Source of the DNA: Flavobacteriales bacterium | Lineage (GTDB): Bacteria; Bacteroidota; Bacteroidia; Flavobacteriales_F; PHOS-HE28 | Direction of reading: 5' to 3' | Length of the DNA stretch: 64,000 nucleotides | Assembly (NCBI GenBank): GCA_020635675.1 | Contig: JACJZJ010000003.1 | Coordinates: forward strand, 461,238-525,237 | Part shown: positions 19,007 to 28,900 of the stretch, one piece after another | Numbering within the stretch: the stretch's first letter is position 1 | Layout: every line of letters begins with the position of its first letter | Position numbers and translations under genes: made by a program | Notes under the pieces: model-generated | Told to the model about the DNA's origin: nothing | What the model saw: the letters and a program-made list of their open reading frames with translations, nothing else | The model's database searches: none

Positions 19007-21397
19007 ATGCTCCCGATGCGCCACATTCTTCTCTTGGCGACCCTGAGCGGAGCGCATTGGCTTCCCGCCCAACTGGTCGTGACGAATACACAAACTCCGG
19101 CGCAGTTGGTGCAGAACGTTCTGTTGGGGAATGGCATCGTGGCCAACAACATCATGTTCAATGGCCTACCTGCGAACGCCGTCACGGAGCAGGTCGGCGA
19201 GTTCAACAGTACCAATGCCAACGTGGGGATAGCCTCGGGTTTGATCCTGGCAACGGGCAATGTGATGAACGCGCTGGGCCCGAACAACAGTGGCAGCAGC
19301 AGCCTGGGCGGGGGGAACCTCGGTCAGGGGGATCCCGATCTGCTGGCCTTGGCCCAATCGACCGGAACGAACGTCACCAGCATCAATGATGCGGCCGTCC
19401 TGGAGTTCGACTTCACGGTGACCGGCGATTCCCTGAAGTTCAACTTCGTGTTCGCATCGGACGAATACCTCGAGTTCGTCAACAGCATCAACGATGCATT
19501 CGGATTCTTCCTCAGCGGTCCGGGGATCAGCGGCCCATTTTCCAACAATGCCGCCAATATCGCACTGATCCCGGGCACCACCATGCCGGTCACCATCAAT
19601 TCGGTGAACGCCACTTCCAATTCGAGCTACTATGTGGACAACGGGAACGGGACCACGGCGCCCTACAACTCGGATCCGTACTACGTCCAATATGATGGTC
19701 TTACGGTCGTCATGACGGCGGCCGCACAGGTGATCTGCGGTGAGACCTATCACATCAAGCTCGTCGTGGGGGACGCGAACGATACCGTATGGGACAGCGC
19801 AGTGTTCCTCGAAGCGGGTAGTTTCCAAAGCAACGAGGTGACGCTGGCCTCGGAGATCGTCACCGGTGGCGTGGATAGCCTTTTCTACGAGGGGTGCGGA
19901 TCGGCCACGCTGTATCTCGTTCGGGGGGCACCGCTCACCGATCCCGATTCGGTGCGGTTGGTGACCGCGGGCACGGCCACCGCGGGTGTGGACTACACCG
20001 TCGTTCCACCCATGCTGTACTTCGCGCCGGGCCAGGACACCATCGCATTCACTCTGGACGCGTTCTTCGACGGGGTCACCGAGGGTCAGGAATCGATCGT
20101 CCTGTTCGCGATCCATGAAGGGAATTGCGGGATCGATACCGCGGAGGTGGAGATCCTGATCGAGGAACCGCCTCCGATCGATGTGGTGCTCAGCAATGGT
20201 GTCACGGTCATCTGCGGTGACAGTGCGCTGATCACGGCCACTGTCACGGGTGGTTTCGGATCCTATTACCTCGATTGGGACCAGGGTGTTCCCGATGGTA
20301 TCTACAGCGGTTGGGTGGCCCCCTTGCAGACGACGACCTACTCGTTGACCGTCACGGACGATTGCGGCGTGGTGAGCAGCACGGAGAGCGTTACCATCAA
20401 TGTGCCCATACCACCGCCGTTGGTGGTCCAGGCGCTGCCTGACATCGTGGTCCACTGCCCCGAGACCGGTGTCACGCTACAAGCCCAGGTGCAGGGTGGG
20501 GACCCCGGTTACACCTACCTCTGGAGCAACGGTTTGGGAACGGCGGACACGGCCCATGTCGCGCCGGCCGCGACGCAGAGCTATTCCGTGACCGTCACCG
20601 ACGTATGCGGTCGCGACACATCCGATGTGGTGACGGTGACCGTGGCCTACGATACCGTGGAGGTCCGTATCGCACCGGACACCACCATCTGCATCAACGA
20701 TACGATCGTCCTGTGGGCTTTGGCCTCCAGGGGGTGGGGGGGGTACCAGTACCTCTGGGACCTGGGCAACACCGCGGACAGCCTGCCCGTCTGGCCGCAG
20801 CACAACACGATCTATGCGGTAACGGTGACCGACGGTTGTGGCATATCGGCCATGGACCAGGCTGGTGTGGGTGTGAACGCGCCGATGGCCGCGTTCGCCT
20901 GGGATGGCACTACATGGGTGAACAATTTCCCGATCGCATTCCTGGACCAAAGTTCCGGTGCCACCAGCTGGTCCTGGGATTTTGGCTGGCCGGGTTTGAC
21001 CAGCACCGAGCAATTCCCACATCCGATCTATCCGGAGCCCGGTCAGTTCGATGTGATGCTGGCCATCGTGGACACCCTCGGCTGCAGGGACACGACCTAT
21101 CGCACGATCACGGTCAAGCCGGAGTTCGAAATGTACATCCCGAACAGCTTCACACCCAACGGGGACGGGATCAACGACCTTTTCCGACCATCGGTCATCG
21201 GAGTGCGCGAATACCGGATGCGCATCTTCGATCGCTGGGGAGAGCTCCTGTTCGAAAGCGAGGATCCGAACGAGACCTGGGATGGAGGATACGCTGGTTC
21301 CATGGTCCCATCGGGGGTGTATGTCTACCAGTACCGGGTGAAGGCCTTGGTGGGTGAGGTTGAAAGCGGGACAGGCACCCTTACCGTGCTGCATTGA
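19007..21397 (+). CDS. Choice-of-anchor L domain protein with CHU_C (type B T9SS) C-terminal domain
   Basis: 796 residues from MLPMRHILLL (MRHILLL at 19016 is possible). The signal peptide ends near WLPAQ. A choice-of-anchor L domain spans about 25-270 (VQNVLLGNGIVANNIMFNG, ASGLILATG, NFVFASDEYLEFV). Next come a Calx-beta-like region (about 285-395), two or three Ig/SprB-like repeats with YLWSNG and SVTVTD signatures (about 395-620), a PKD-like domain (about 625-705), and a gliding-motility-associated C-terminus with the hallmark YIPNSFTPNGDGINDLF and VYVYQYRVK. CHU_C domains direct type IX export, so the protein is secreted or surface-bound. Its biological role is unknown. Confidence 0.88.
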   Translation: MLPMRHILLLATLSGAHWLPAQLVVTNTQTPAQLVQNVLLGNGIVANNIMFNGLPANAVTEQVGEFNSTNANVGIASGLILATGNVMNALGPNNSGSSSLGGGNLGQGDPDLLALAQSTGTNVTSINDAAVLEFDFTVTGDSLKFNFVFASDEYLEFVNSINDAFGFFLSGPGISGPFSNNAANIALIPGTTMPVTINSVNATSNSSYYVDNGNGTTAPYNSDPYYVQYDGLTVVMTAAAQVICGETYHIKLVVGDANDTVWDSAVFLEAGSFQSNEVTLASEIVTGGVDSLFYEGCGSATLYLVRGAPLTDPDSVRLVTAGTATAGVDYTVVPPMLYFAPGQDTIAFTLDAFFDGVTEGQESIVLFAIHEGNCGIDTAEVEILIEEPPPIDVVLSNGVTVICGDSALITATVTGGFGSYYLDWDQGVPDGIYSGWVAPLQTTTYSLTVTDDCGVVSSTESVTINVPIPPPLVVQALPDIVVHCPETGVTLQAQVQGGDPGYTYLWSNGLGTADTAHVAPAATQSYSVTVTDVCGRDTSDVVTVTVAYDTVEVRIAPDTTICINDTIVLWALASRGWGGYQYLWDLGNTADSLPVWPQHNTIYAVTVTDGCGISAMDQAGVGVNAPMAAFAWDGTTWVNNFPIAFLDQSSGATSWSWDFGWPGLTSTEQFPHPIYPEPGQFDVMLAIVDTLGCRDTTYRTITVKPEFEMYIPNSFTPNGDGINDLFRPSVIGVREYRMRIFDRWGELLFESEDPNETWDGGYAGSMVPSGVYVYQYRVKALVGEVESGTGTLTVLH

Positions 21398-21475
21398 TCG
21401 TGCTCGGACCTGTATATCCCCGACACCATTGTCCCGGACGCAGGCAACATCTTTCCGGCGAAGGGTGTCTTCAAG

Positions 21476-21640
21476 ATGGAACACGGCGCCTCACGAGCCA
21501 TGTCGATCAAGAAGACCAACAAAAAGAAGACCGACGCCCCCCTTTACGACCTGAGCACCCCGCTCTGGGACAAGTACTACCGGGAGGTCCGCCGTTCGGT
21601 CCGGTTCCCCAGGTACTATAAGAAAGTGCTGAATTGGTGA
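21476..21640 (+). CDS. Possible small basic protein, 54 residues
   Basis: A complete ATG-to-TGA frame between two large exported-protein genes. The product is Lys/Arg-rich then aromatic-rich (SIKKTNKKKTD, then LWDKYYREVRRSVRFPRYYK). Codons mostly end in G or C, like neighbouring genes. An internal ATG at 21500 would give 46 residues. No family was recognised and no signal peptide is present. A -7-like element follows it (TATCTTTC at about 21656) for the next gene. Confidence 0.45.
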   Translation: MEHGASRAMSIKKTNKKKTDAPLYDLSTPLWDKYYREVRRSVRFPRYYKKVLNW

Positions 21641-21688
21641 GCGGGGCAAAGGCGATCTATCTTTCCGCCTTACCTGCCCCTTCCCAAC

Positions 21689-24406
21689 ATGAGAACCGCT
21701 CACTCGCTGCTCCTGGCCATGGTGTTCGGGAGCGCGAACCTTCAAGCCCAGACGGGAGCATCCTGTGATCAGGCCGTTCCGGTCGGTACAGGTGTGCATA
21801 CGGCACCCGCGGATGACTACTGGTATCTATTCACGGTGCAGGCCACTGGTGAGTACACCGCCTCGACCTGCGGGCTCAGTTCCTGTGACACCAAGCTTTG
21901 GGCCTACGATCATTGCACGGGTCTTGTCGTCAATGAGCAAGGGCTGAACGCGCTGGCATACAACGACGACGCCTGCAACCTGCAGTCCACGATCACCATG
22001 GACCTGAGCGCAGGACAGGAGATCTACATCCGTGTTGGGGACTATCAGAACGCTTGCGCCGGGGACACCGTGATCTGGGAATTGACCGCCAATCTGCCAC
22101 CACCGCCACCGCTGTGTGCCGCGAACGAAGTACCCGTGCAGGTCAACATCGTTCCGGACAACTATCCGAACGAGATCAGCTGGGACCTGACGCTCGCCGA
22201 TGGCACGGTGATCATGAGCGGCGGCTCGTCCGGTCAGAGCACCTGCGTGGATACCTCGCAATGTATCGTGTTCACCATCCACGATACGTATGGGGACGGC
22301 ATATTCGCGCCTGGCGGGTATTGGATCTACTATGATGGTCAGTTCGTGGCACATGGCTACAACTACGGGCATGAGGACCGGGTGGAGATGCACTGCCCGC
22401 CAGGGTTCAGTTGCGGCACGGGGGATCCGGTCGTGGAAGGACAACATACCGCACCGAACGCGGATTATTGGTACACGTTCGTGCCGGCAGTGAACGGGCT
22501 CTATCTGATCACGACCTGTGGTCTTGCGAACTGCGATACCCGTCTTTGGGTGTACGACCATTGCACCGACCTGATCTGGGACCAGACGAACATCGGGACG
22601 CTCAACTATGATGACAATGGAGGGGGGTGCGGACCACAGGCCCAGGTTCACGCCATGCTGCAGGCAGGACAGACCTATTACATCCGGGTGGGTGATTCCG
22701 GCGGAGCCTGCGGTGGGATGCCGATCGACTGGTCCATTACCTACGAGGGGCCGATCAGCGGATGCACCGACCCGACCGCCTGCAACTACGACCCGCTCGC
22801 ATCACTGGACGATGGAAGTTGCATCCCCTGGGGTTCGCCGGATTGCACCATGGGCCCCGATCTGATCGTCTTGAGCAACGACCTTCAGAACTCCATCTAT
22901 GCCAGCACGATGGTGGTGAACGCGAACGATTGCTACATCAGCGAGGGATGCTTGTCGGGCTATGGCTCGCGCGACCTTGTCCGCTTCACTACGCACATCC
23001 AGAACATCGGCACCACGGACTACTTCATCGGGAATCCTACGGACAACCCGGACCAGTTCGTCTGGGGTCCATGTCACAATCATTGGCACTACCAGGGCTA
23101 TGCGGAATACCTGCTCTACGACAGCACCGGACAGCAGTTGGCCCAGGGCTTCAAGAACGGCTTTTGCGTGCTGGACCTTGAATGCAGCAATGGCGGTTCG
23201 GCACAGTTCGGATGTGCCAACATGGGCATCTCGATGGGATGCGGGGACATCTACGGCAGCGGGCTGGCCTGCCAGTGGATCGATGTGACCGGTGTGCCGG
23301 ACGGTCGCTACACCCTCGTGGTGCGGACCAACTGGGATGGTGATCCGGATGCTTTGGGGCGCTATGAACTGGACCACAACAACAACTGGGCCCAGGCCTG
23401 CATCCAGATCAGCCACACACCGAACATCACCGTGGCGCTCGATCCGAACTGCACACCGTACGTCGATTGTCTGGGAGAGATCTATGGAAGCGCTCAGTTC
23501 GATTGTGAGGGTGTTTGTGCGGGGACCCGGCTCATCGGCGACCTGGACATGGACCAGGACAACGACTTCGTGGACGCCCAGGCCTATGTGGACGGCATTT
23601 TGGACGGCAGTCTTCAGGTGGCGCCCTGCACCGATACGGACAATGACGGAGAGCTGACCGTGACGGACGTATCGAACGTGGCACATTGCCAGCTTGCCCA
23701 GATCGGTGGGGATCCCCAGGAGATCGATGACCTCTGCACGTTCCCGGTCCTGGCTTTCACGGACATCTTCGACACGGTGACCTTCACGATCGGCCACCTC
23801 GATCCCGTGCAACAATACCTGGACGTATACATCCGGAACCCGAACCGCAAGCAGATCGGCTACGAGTTCACCATGAGCGGGCTGACCATCACCGGTGTCG
23901 ACAATCTCTACAACAACCTGGCCTACCCGATCACACCGGCGTTCAATGCTGTTTCCTCGCATATCATGGGTGTGTCCTTCGTCGATTCGCTCATCGACCG
24001 GAACAATGTGTTCGTACCGTTGTGCCGCATCCACTACTTGTCGCCCGCCCCGACCATATGCATCGACCAGGTGATCGATGTGGTGAACGAGGACCATCAT
24101 GCCCCACTGACCTTCCTCGAGGATGCCTGCATCGCGATCACCGGTCTGGCGGCGCGTTCCCGCGATTCCGGGGTTTCGGTCTATCCCGATCCGTTCCGCA
24201 ACACTGCCTGGTTCGTGTATCCACCCGTGCCTGGAGGCACCATCGATGTGGAGATGACCGATGTCCAGGGGCGCATCGTTCGTACCCATCATGGCCCTGC
24301 GGACGGTCAGTTCACCATGGACGGTTCCAGCCTTGCGCCGGGGACCTACCTCTATCGGGTCAAAGGCAGCGTGACCGCCGAGGGGCGATTGGTCCACGAA
24401 CGATAG
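21689..24406 (+). CDS. Exported lysyl oxidase-domain protein with dockerin-like repeats and a T9SS-like C-terminus
   Basis: 905 residues. A signal peptide (to NLQAQ) precedes two PPC-like beta domains (about 25-150 and 245-350; DYWY-F, CDT-LWVYDHC) and a GCTDPTACNYDP spacer. A lysyl-oxidase domain spans about 382-575. It has the copper motif CHNHWH (C462, H463, H465, H467), then GFKNGFC with K489 and GCGDIYGSGLACQWIDVT with Y522. These match human LOX Lys320 and Tyr355, which form the lysyl-tyrosylquinone cofactor; spacing is 33 versus 35 residues. Then come EF-hand/dockerin-like loops (GDLDMDQDNDFVD, TDTDNDGELTVTD, about 622-665) and a type A sorting-like end. Oxidative deamination of lysine or amines is predicted from the family. 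Export to the surface is inferred. Confidence 0.87.
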   Translation: MRTAHSLLLAMVFGSANLQAQTGASCDQAVPVGTGVHTAPADDYWYLFTVQATGEYTASTCGLSSCDTKLWAYDHCTGLVVNEQGLNALAYNDDACNLQSTITMDLSAGQEIYIRVGDYQNACAGDTVIWELTANLPPPPPLCAANEVPVQVNIVPDNYPNEISWDLTLADGTVIMSGGSSGQSTCVDTSQCIVFTIHDTYGDGIFAPGGYWIYYDGQFVAHGYNYGHEDRVEMHCPPGFSCGTGDPVVEGQHTAPNADYWYTFVPAVNGLYLITTCGLANCDTRLWVYDHCTDLIWDQTNIGTLNYDDNGGGCGPQAQVHAMLQAGQTYYIRVGDSGGACGGMPIDWSITYEGPISGCTDPTACNYDPLASLDDGSCIPWGSPDCTMGPDLIVLSNDLQNSIYASTMVVNANDCYISEGCLSGYGSRDLVRFTTHIQNIGTTDYFIGNPTDNPDQFVWGPCHNHWHYQGYAEYLLYDSTGQQLAQGFKNGFCVLDLECSNGGSAQFGCANMGISMGCGDIYGSGLACQWIDVTGVPDGRYTLVVRTNWDGDPDALGRYELDHNNNWAQACIQISHTPNITVALDPNCTPYVDCLGEIYGSAQFDCEGVCAGTRLIGDLDMDQDNDFVDAQAYVDGILDGSLQVAPCTDTDNDGELTVTDVSNVAHCQLAQIGGDPQEIDDLCTFPVLAFTDIFDTVTFTIGHLDPVQQYLDVYIRNPNRKQIGYEFTMSGLTITGVDNLYNNLAYPITPAFNAVSSHIMGVSFVDSLIDRNNVFVPLCRIHYLSPAPTICIDQVIDVVNEDHHAPLTFLEDACIAITGLAARSRDSGVSVYPDPFRNTAWFVYPPVPGGTIDVEMTDVQGRIVRTHHGPADGQFTMDGSSLAPGTYLYRVKGSVTAEGRLVHER

Positions 24407-24538
24407 GGCGACGGGCCTTGTGCGATGGGCCTCAGGGTATTGTGCCCTTGGAATGTTGAAAAGTGGATGCGGACAGGCCGGAGCCCCCGGCGGGTGGCAG
24501 TTAATTTCGCCAGCTGTCAAGGGTTGAATCCTACTATC
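24407..24538. other. Intergenic region with probable promoter
   Basis: 132 bp. The element TTAATTTCG at about 24510 resembles the Bacteroidota -7 box and lies about 20 bp before the next start. No terminator was recognised. Confidence 0.3.
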
Positions 24539-25444
24539 ATGTCATTGATCAGAACCACGCGGAACACGGCCATGTTGGTCCTTCTTGCCGCCTTGGCGGG
24601 TTGCGGTGAAGGGGGCGGGCAGGGTTCGGATAACGCGGAGAACGCCGACACCCTGAAGACGGGGACGGAGAATGGAGGTGGTGTATTGAACGTGGCCGGC
24701 AAGATGTTCAGCATCCCGTCGCCCACCACCACTGCCATGCTGCTCCGACGCTCTGGCGCGGAGTATCGGGCCGATCTCATGGCCGATGCCGCCAAGGTGG
24801 ACATGCTCACCTCCCGCGTCGGTCAGGCGCTTGCGATGGGGGCTTTCGGGGCCGATCTGGCCTACGCCACGATGAACCAGGACCCTGTGAAAGGGGCGGA
24901 CATGCTCAAGGCCATCGAGGTGTTGCGCGAGAAGCTCGGGCTGACCCATGCTTTCGGTCCGGGGCTTCTGGAACGCTGCCGGAAGAATATCGACCGACAG
25001 GATAGTCTGCTGCGGCTCAGTGGAGAAGCTTTCCGGGCCGCTGACCGGTATATGAAGAACGACGGCAGTGAGGACCTCTCGGCGCTCGTGCTTACGGGTG
25101 GGTGGATCGAGTCCCTGCATTTGTCCGCCGATTTCGCACGATCGGACCCCAACGGTGAAATGGCGATCCAGATCGGAAGCGAAAAGAACACCCTGGCGGA
25201 TCTGATCGCCATGTTGGAGGCAGCCGATCGTGAAAAGGCCTGTGCGGCCTTGTGCGGGGACCTGCGCACATTGCAACAGGCATTCGCTGCGATCCAAATG
25301 GACTACAAGTACGAGGAGCCGGTAACCGACCCCCAGAAGCGCATCACCTACATCAACAGCAACACCAAGGTCACCATCACCGCTGAACAGATCGCTACGA
25401 TCGGCGAACAGGTGACCGCGCTGCGTAACAAGTACATGATCTGA
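24539..25444 (+). CDS. Helical lipoprotein of unknown function
   Basis: 301 residues from MSLIRTTRNTAML; 38 upstream in-frame codons were rejected because the lipobox LAALAGC (Cys near residue 24) follows this start. A Gly/Asn/Glu-rich linker is followed by a long alpha-helical domain (repeated LRR-, LERCRKNIDRQDSLLRLS, AADRYMKN, IESLHLSADFAR). No enzymatic motif was found. It ends 2 bp before the next gene, so the two form an operon of exported proteins. Confidence 0.75.
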   Translation: MSLIRTTRNTAMLVLLAALAGCGEGGGQGSDNAENADTLKTGTENGGGVLNVAGKMFSIPSPTTTAMLLRRSGAEYRADLMADAAKVDMLTSRVGQALAMGAFGADLAYATMNQDPVKGADMLKAIEVLREKLGLTHAFGPGLLERCRKNIDRQDSLLRLSGEAFRAADRYMKNDGSEDLSALVLTGGWIESLHLSADFARSDPNGEMAIQIGSEKNTLADLIAMLEAADREKACAALCGDLRTLQQAFAAIQMDYKYEEPVTDPQKRITYINSNTKVTITAEQIATIGEQVTALRNKYMI

Positions 25445-25446
25445 CC

Positions 25447-25872
25447 ATGAGAAACCTCCTGTTCCGGTCCGCGTTGGTCGCGGTGGTCCTGATCGGGGGC
25501 CAGGCAAGGGCCCAGAACGTGTGCGACACCATCGCCAACATCTGCAGCAAGCATATCACCCAAGAGTACATCCCGGACGGGCAGTTCTACCGGGCCTTAT
25601 TGTACCAGGACGAGATCGCCGAGTTCGACATGACCCTCTTCGGTGGCATCACGTACCGCATCGCCGCATGCACCGGTCTCTCGGATGGGGCTCTGCAATT
25701 CTCCGTGTACGACAAGCAGCACAATCTGCTTTTCACGAACCGGGAGCACGACAATGATCCGTACTGGGACCTTGCCGTGGCCAATACCATCGACGTTTCC
25801 GTTGAAGCACAACTGGACCGCACCAAGGCCGGTTCGGGTTGTGCCGTCCTGTTGATCGGCTTCAAACAATAG
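25447..25872 (+). CDS. Small exported protein of unknown function
   Basis: 141 residues. The signal peptide ends near GGQARAQ. The mature part has four Cys and a beta-rich pattern (QDEIAEFDMTLFGGITYRIAACTG, LQFSVYDKQHNLLF) resembling pre-peptidase C-terminal or FIVAR-type small domains. It is co-transcribed with the preceding lipoprotein (2 bp gap). Its function is unknown. Confidence 0.72.
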   Translation: MRNLLFRSALVAVVLIGGQARAQNVCDTIANICSKHITQEYIPDGQFYRALLYQDEIAEFDMTLFGGITYRIAACTGLSDGALQFSVYDKQHNLLFTNREHDNDPYWDLAVANTIDVSVEAQLDRTKAGSGCAVLLIGFKQ

Positions 25873-25920
25873 GGCGCGCGCGACCGGGTATAACCTTCGG
25901 AGGTCCTTCGCGTTCAAAAG

Positions 25921-25957
25921 CCCGTTCTGGTCCCCGGACACTGTGCCGGGGAACGGG
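25921..25957 (+). promoter_or_regulatory. Stem-loop immediately before the ABC exporter start
   Basis: Inner stem TCCCCGG/CCGGGGA and outer stem CCCGT/ACGGG, around an 8-nt loop. The 3' arm ends 6 bases before the ATG at 25964, so in mRNA it would cover the ribosome entry site. It has no T-tract, so it is not a good terminator. A role in translation control is inference. Confidence 0.4.
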
Positions 25958-25963
25958 TGTTCC

Positions 25964-28900
25964 ATGAGCGAGAAGATCCTTCAGGCCCTGCTGCGTTTGT
26001 TCGCCATCCTGGCGAACACGGATCGATCGACATCACCCGGTGGGCGAACGGGCCGTGGGATCCTGGAGCGTTTCCTTCACCAGCAGTTCAGTCCCGAGTT
26101 CGTCGCCCTGCACATGGCCACCTTCGACCGTTACGTGGAGGAGTTCCATGGTGGTGCGCGGAAGGACGGTCGCAAGCGCACTTCCCTGAACTCGGTCAAG
26201 GTCCTGAAGATCTGCGTGCAGGTCAATGAGGAGTTGAACCAGCGCCAGAAGTTCGTTGTGCTGGTCCACCTGCTCGAGTTCATCCTCGCGAACGATGAGG
26301 TGACCGACCAGGAGCATGAGTTCGTCAGGACCGTAGCGGAAACGTTCAACGTCGGACCGGAGGAGTTCACGCGCTGTCTGGCGTTCGTGGACCACCGGGC
26401 CAGGGCGCGGGAGGATTCGCCGCATTTGCTCTATGTGGATGCCGCTACATCGGCGGAAATGGAACAGGCGAGGCATTTGCATGCCCATGGACTTCATGGT
26501 GAAGTAAGGGTGCTGCACATTCCGAGCGTGGACCTCTATATCGCGCGCTACCTCGGCACGGACCGCATTCTGCTGAACGGCCAGGTGATGGGCAACGACC
26601 ATCACTACGTGCTTTCGAACGGAGCCTCCTTGCGACCGCCCGAGGGAAGGCCCATCTATTACAGCGACATACTCGGGAGTTTCATGCGCGAACGCGCCCA
26701 ACAACGCATCGTGTTCAAGGCGGAACGGATCGGCTATCGTTTCCCGAACGGTCGAAGAGGGCTGCATGATCTTGATCTGGTGGAGACCTCAGGCAAGCTG
26801 ATCGGTATCATGGGTGGCAGCGGCTCCGGAAAGAGCACCCTGCTCAACGTCTTGAACGGGAACCTGTTACCCTCCGAGGGTCACGTGACCATCAATGGTA
26901 TCGATGTGCATCGGGAGGCCGACCGGATACGCGGGGTGATCGGACATGTCAGTCAGGACGATCTGCTGATCGAGGAACTTTCCGTCTTCCAGAACCTGTT
27001 CTACAACGCCAAGCTCTGTTTCGGCGACCTGAACGATGCCAGCATCACCGAGCGTGTACTGAAACTGCTGCATACGCTCGGTCTGTTCGATATCAAGGAC
27101 CTGCGTGTCGGCAGCACCCTGGATAAGACGATCAGTGGGGGCCAACGGAAGCGATTGAACATCGCCTTGGAACTGATCCGTGAACCGAGCGTGCTGTTCG
27201 TGGACGAACCGACATCGGGGCTGAGCTCCCGTGACTCGGAGCACATCATGGACCTGCTCAAGGAACTTGCCTTGAAGGGGCGCATCGTTTTCGTGGTCAT
27301 CCACCAGCCCTCGTCGGACATATTCAAGCTCTTCGACCGCCTGCTCCTGATCGATCAGGAAGGGTATCCGGTCTACTATGGCGATCCGGTCGAGGCGGTG
27401 GTGTATTTCAAACGGGTGACCGGACAGGTCAACTGCGATGTCGGACAGTGCAACGCCTGCGGGAACGTGAACCCCGAGCAGATCTTCAACATCCTGGAGG
27501 CCAGGTTGGTGGATGAATACGGGAACGAGACGGACCAGCGGCGGATCGGCCCAGAGGCCTGGAACGAGGTCTTCCGGGCGCAAATGGAAGGTCGGATGGC
27601 CCTGGCCCAGGAGGAACGCTCCGTGCCGAAGAGCACATTCCGCGCACCCGGCTGGTGGCGTCAGCTCAAGGTCTATTTCAAACGCGACCTTCTGGCCAAA
27701 CTGGCCAACCGTCAGTATGTCCTCATCAACATGATCGAGGCACCTGCCCTGGCGTTCATCATGGCCTTCTTCCTCCGCTACCACAAAGTGGCGCACGATG
27801 CCACGGGCGGCTATGTGTTCCGCACCAACACGAACGTCCCGCAATACCTGTTCATTGCCGTGATCGTCGCGCTGTTCCTGGGTCTGACGGTGGCCGCCGA
27901 GGAGATCATCCGTGACCGTCGGATACTTCAACGCGAGAAGTTCCTTGCACTAAGTTGGTCGAGCTACCTCACCAGCAAGGTGGGCATCCTGTTCATGATC
28001 TCCGCCGTACAGTCGCTCTTGTTCGTTCTGGTGGGTAGCCTGCTGTTGAACATACACGGCATGGGGTTCATGCATTGGGCCGTCCTGTTCAGCACGAGCT
28101 GTTTCGCCAACGTGCTCGGACTGAACGTCAGTGCAAGTTTCAATTCGGCGAAGGTGATCTACATCATGATCCCGGTACTGATCATCCCGCAGCTGTTGTT
28201 CAGCGGCATCATTGTCAAATTCGACAAGCTGCACCCTTTCTTCGCCTCCGAGAAACATGTGCCCTGGATCGGCAACATCATGGCGAGCCGCTGGGCGTAT
28301 GAAGCACTGGCGGTCACCCAGTTCAAGGAGAACGCATACGAGCGCATCTTCTTTCCGTTCGATCAGCGCATGCGCACGGCCAACTGGAAGAAGGATCTCT
28401 GGGTGAAGGAACTGCAACACAGGATCGACCGGATCGATCGCGAACTGAAGGGGAGGGAGGATGCCGCGGAACTTTCCTACGATCTTGCCCTTGTTCGGCA
28501 CGAACTGGGCCGGGAGTCGCGCGATCTGGAAGGGTTCGGTACCCTTGCGCCGGAGCGCCTCATGCCGGCCACGGTGAACGATAGTGCTTTGCACGTCCTT
28601 CGTGACGAGCTCAGGGTGCTCACGAACCACTATCGACGGCTTTACAAGGAGGCCGAGCAGGAGAAGGAGCGCATCATCGCCGCAATGACGGCGTCGCCTG
28701 AACTGCGGGCGGACTATTTCACCTTGCTCAATGCATACAGGAACGATGACCTGGCGGACGTGGTGACCAACAAGAACGATGTGGACCTGATCGCGGAGGC
28801 GGACGGCGAACTGGTCCAGAAGAGCGACCCCATCTACGTGGAACCCCGGGGCAGGGGGTTCTTCGGTGCCCAGTTCTATGCGCCCGCGAAATACACCCTG

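Noticed and set aside
22802..24520. 572-residue minus-strand frame
   Set aside because: Antisense to the lysyl-oxidase protein; composition is typical of a shadow.
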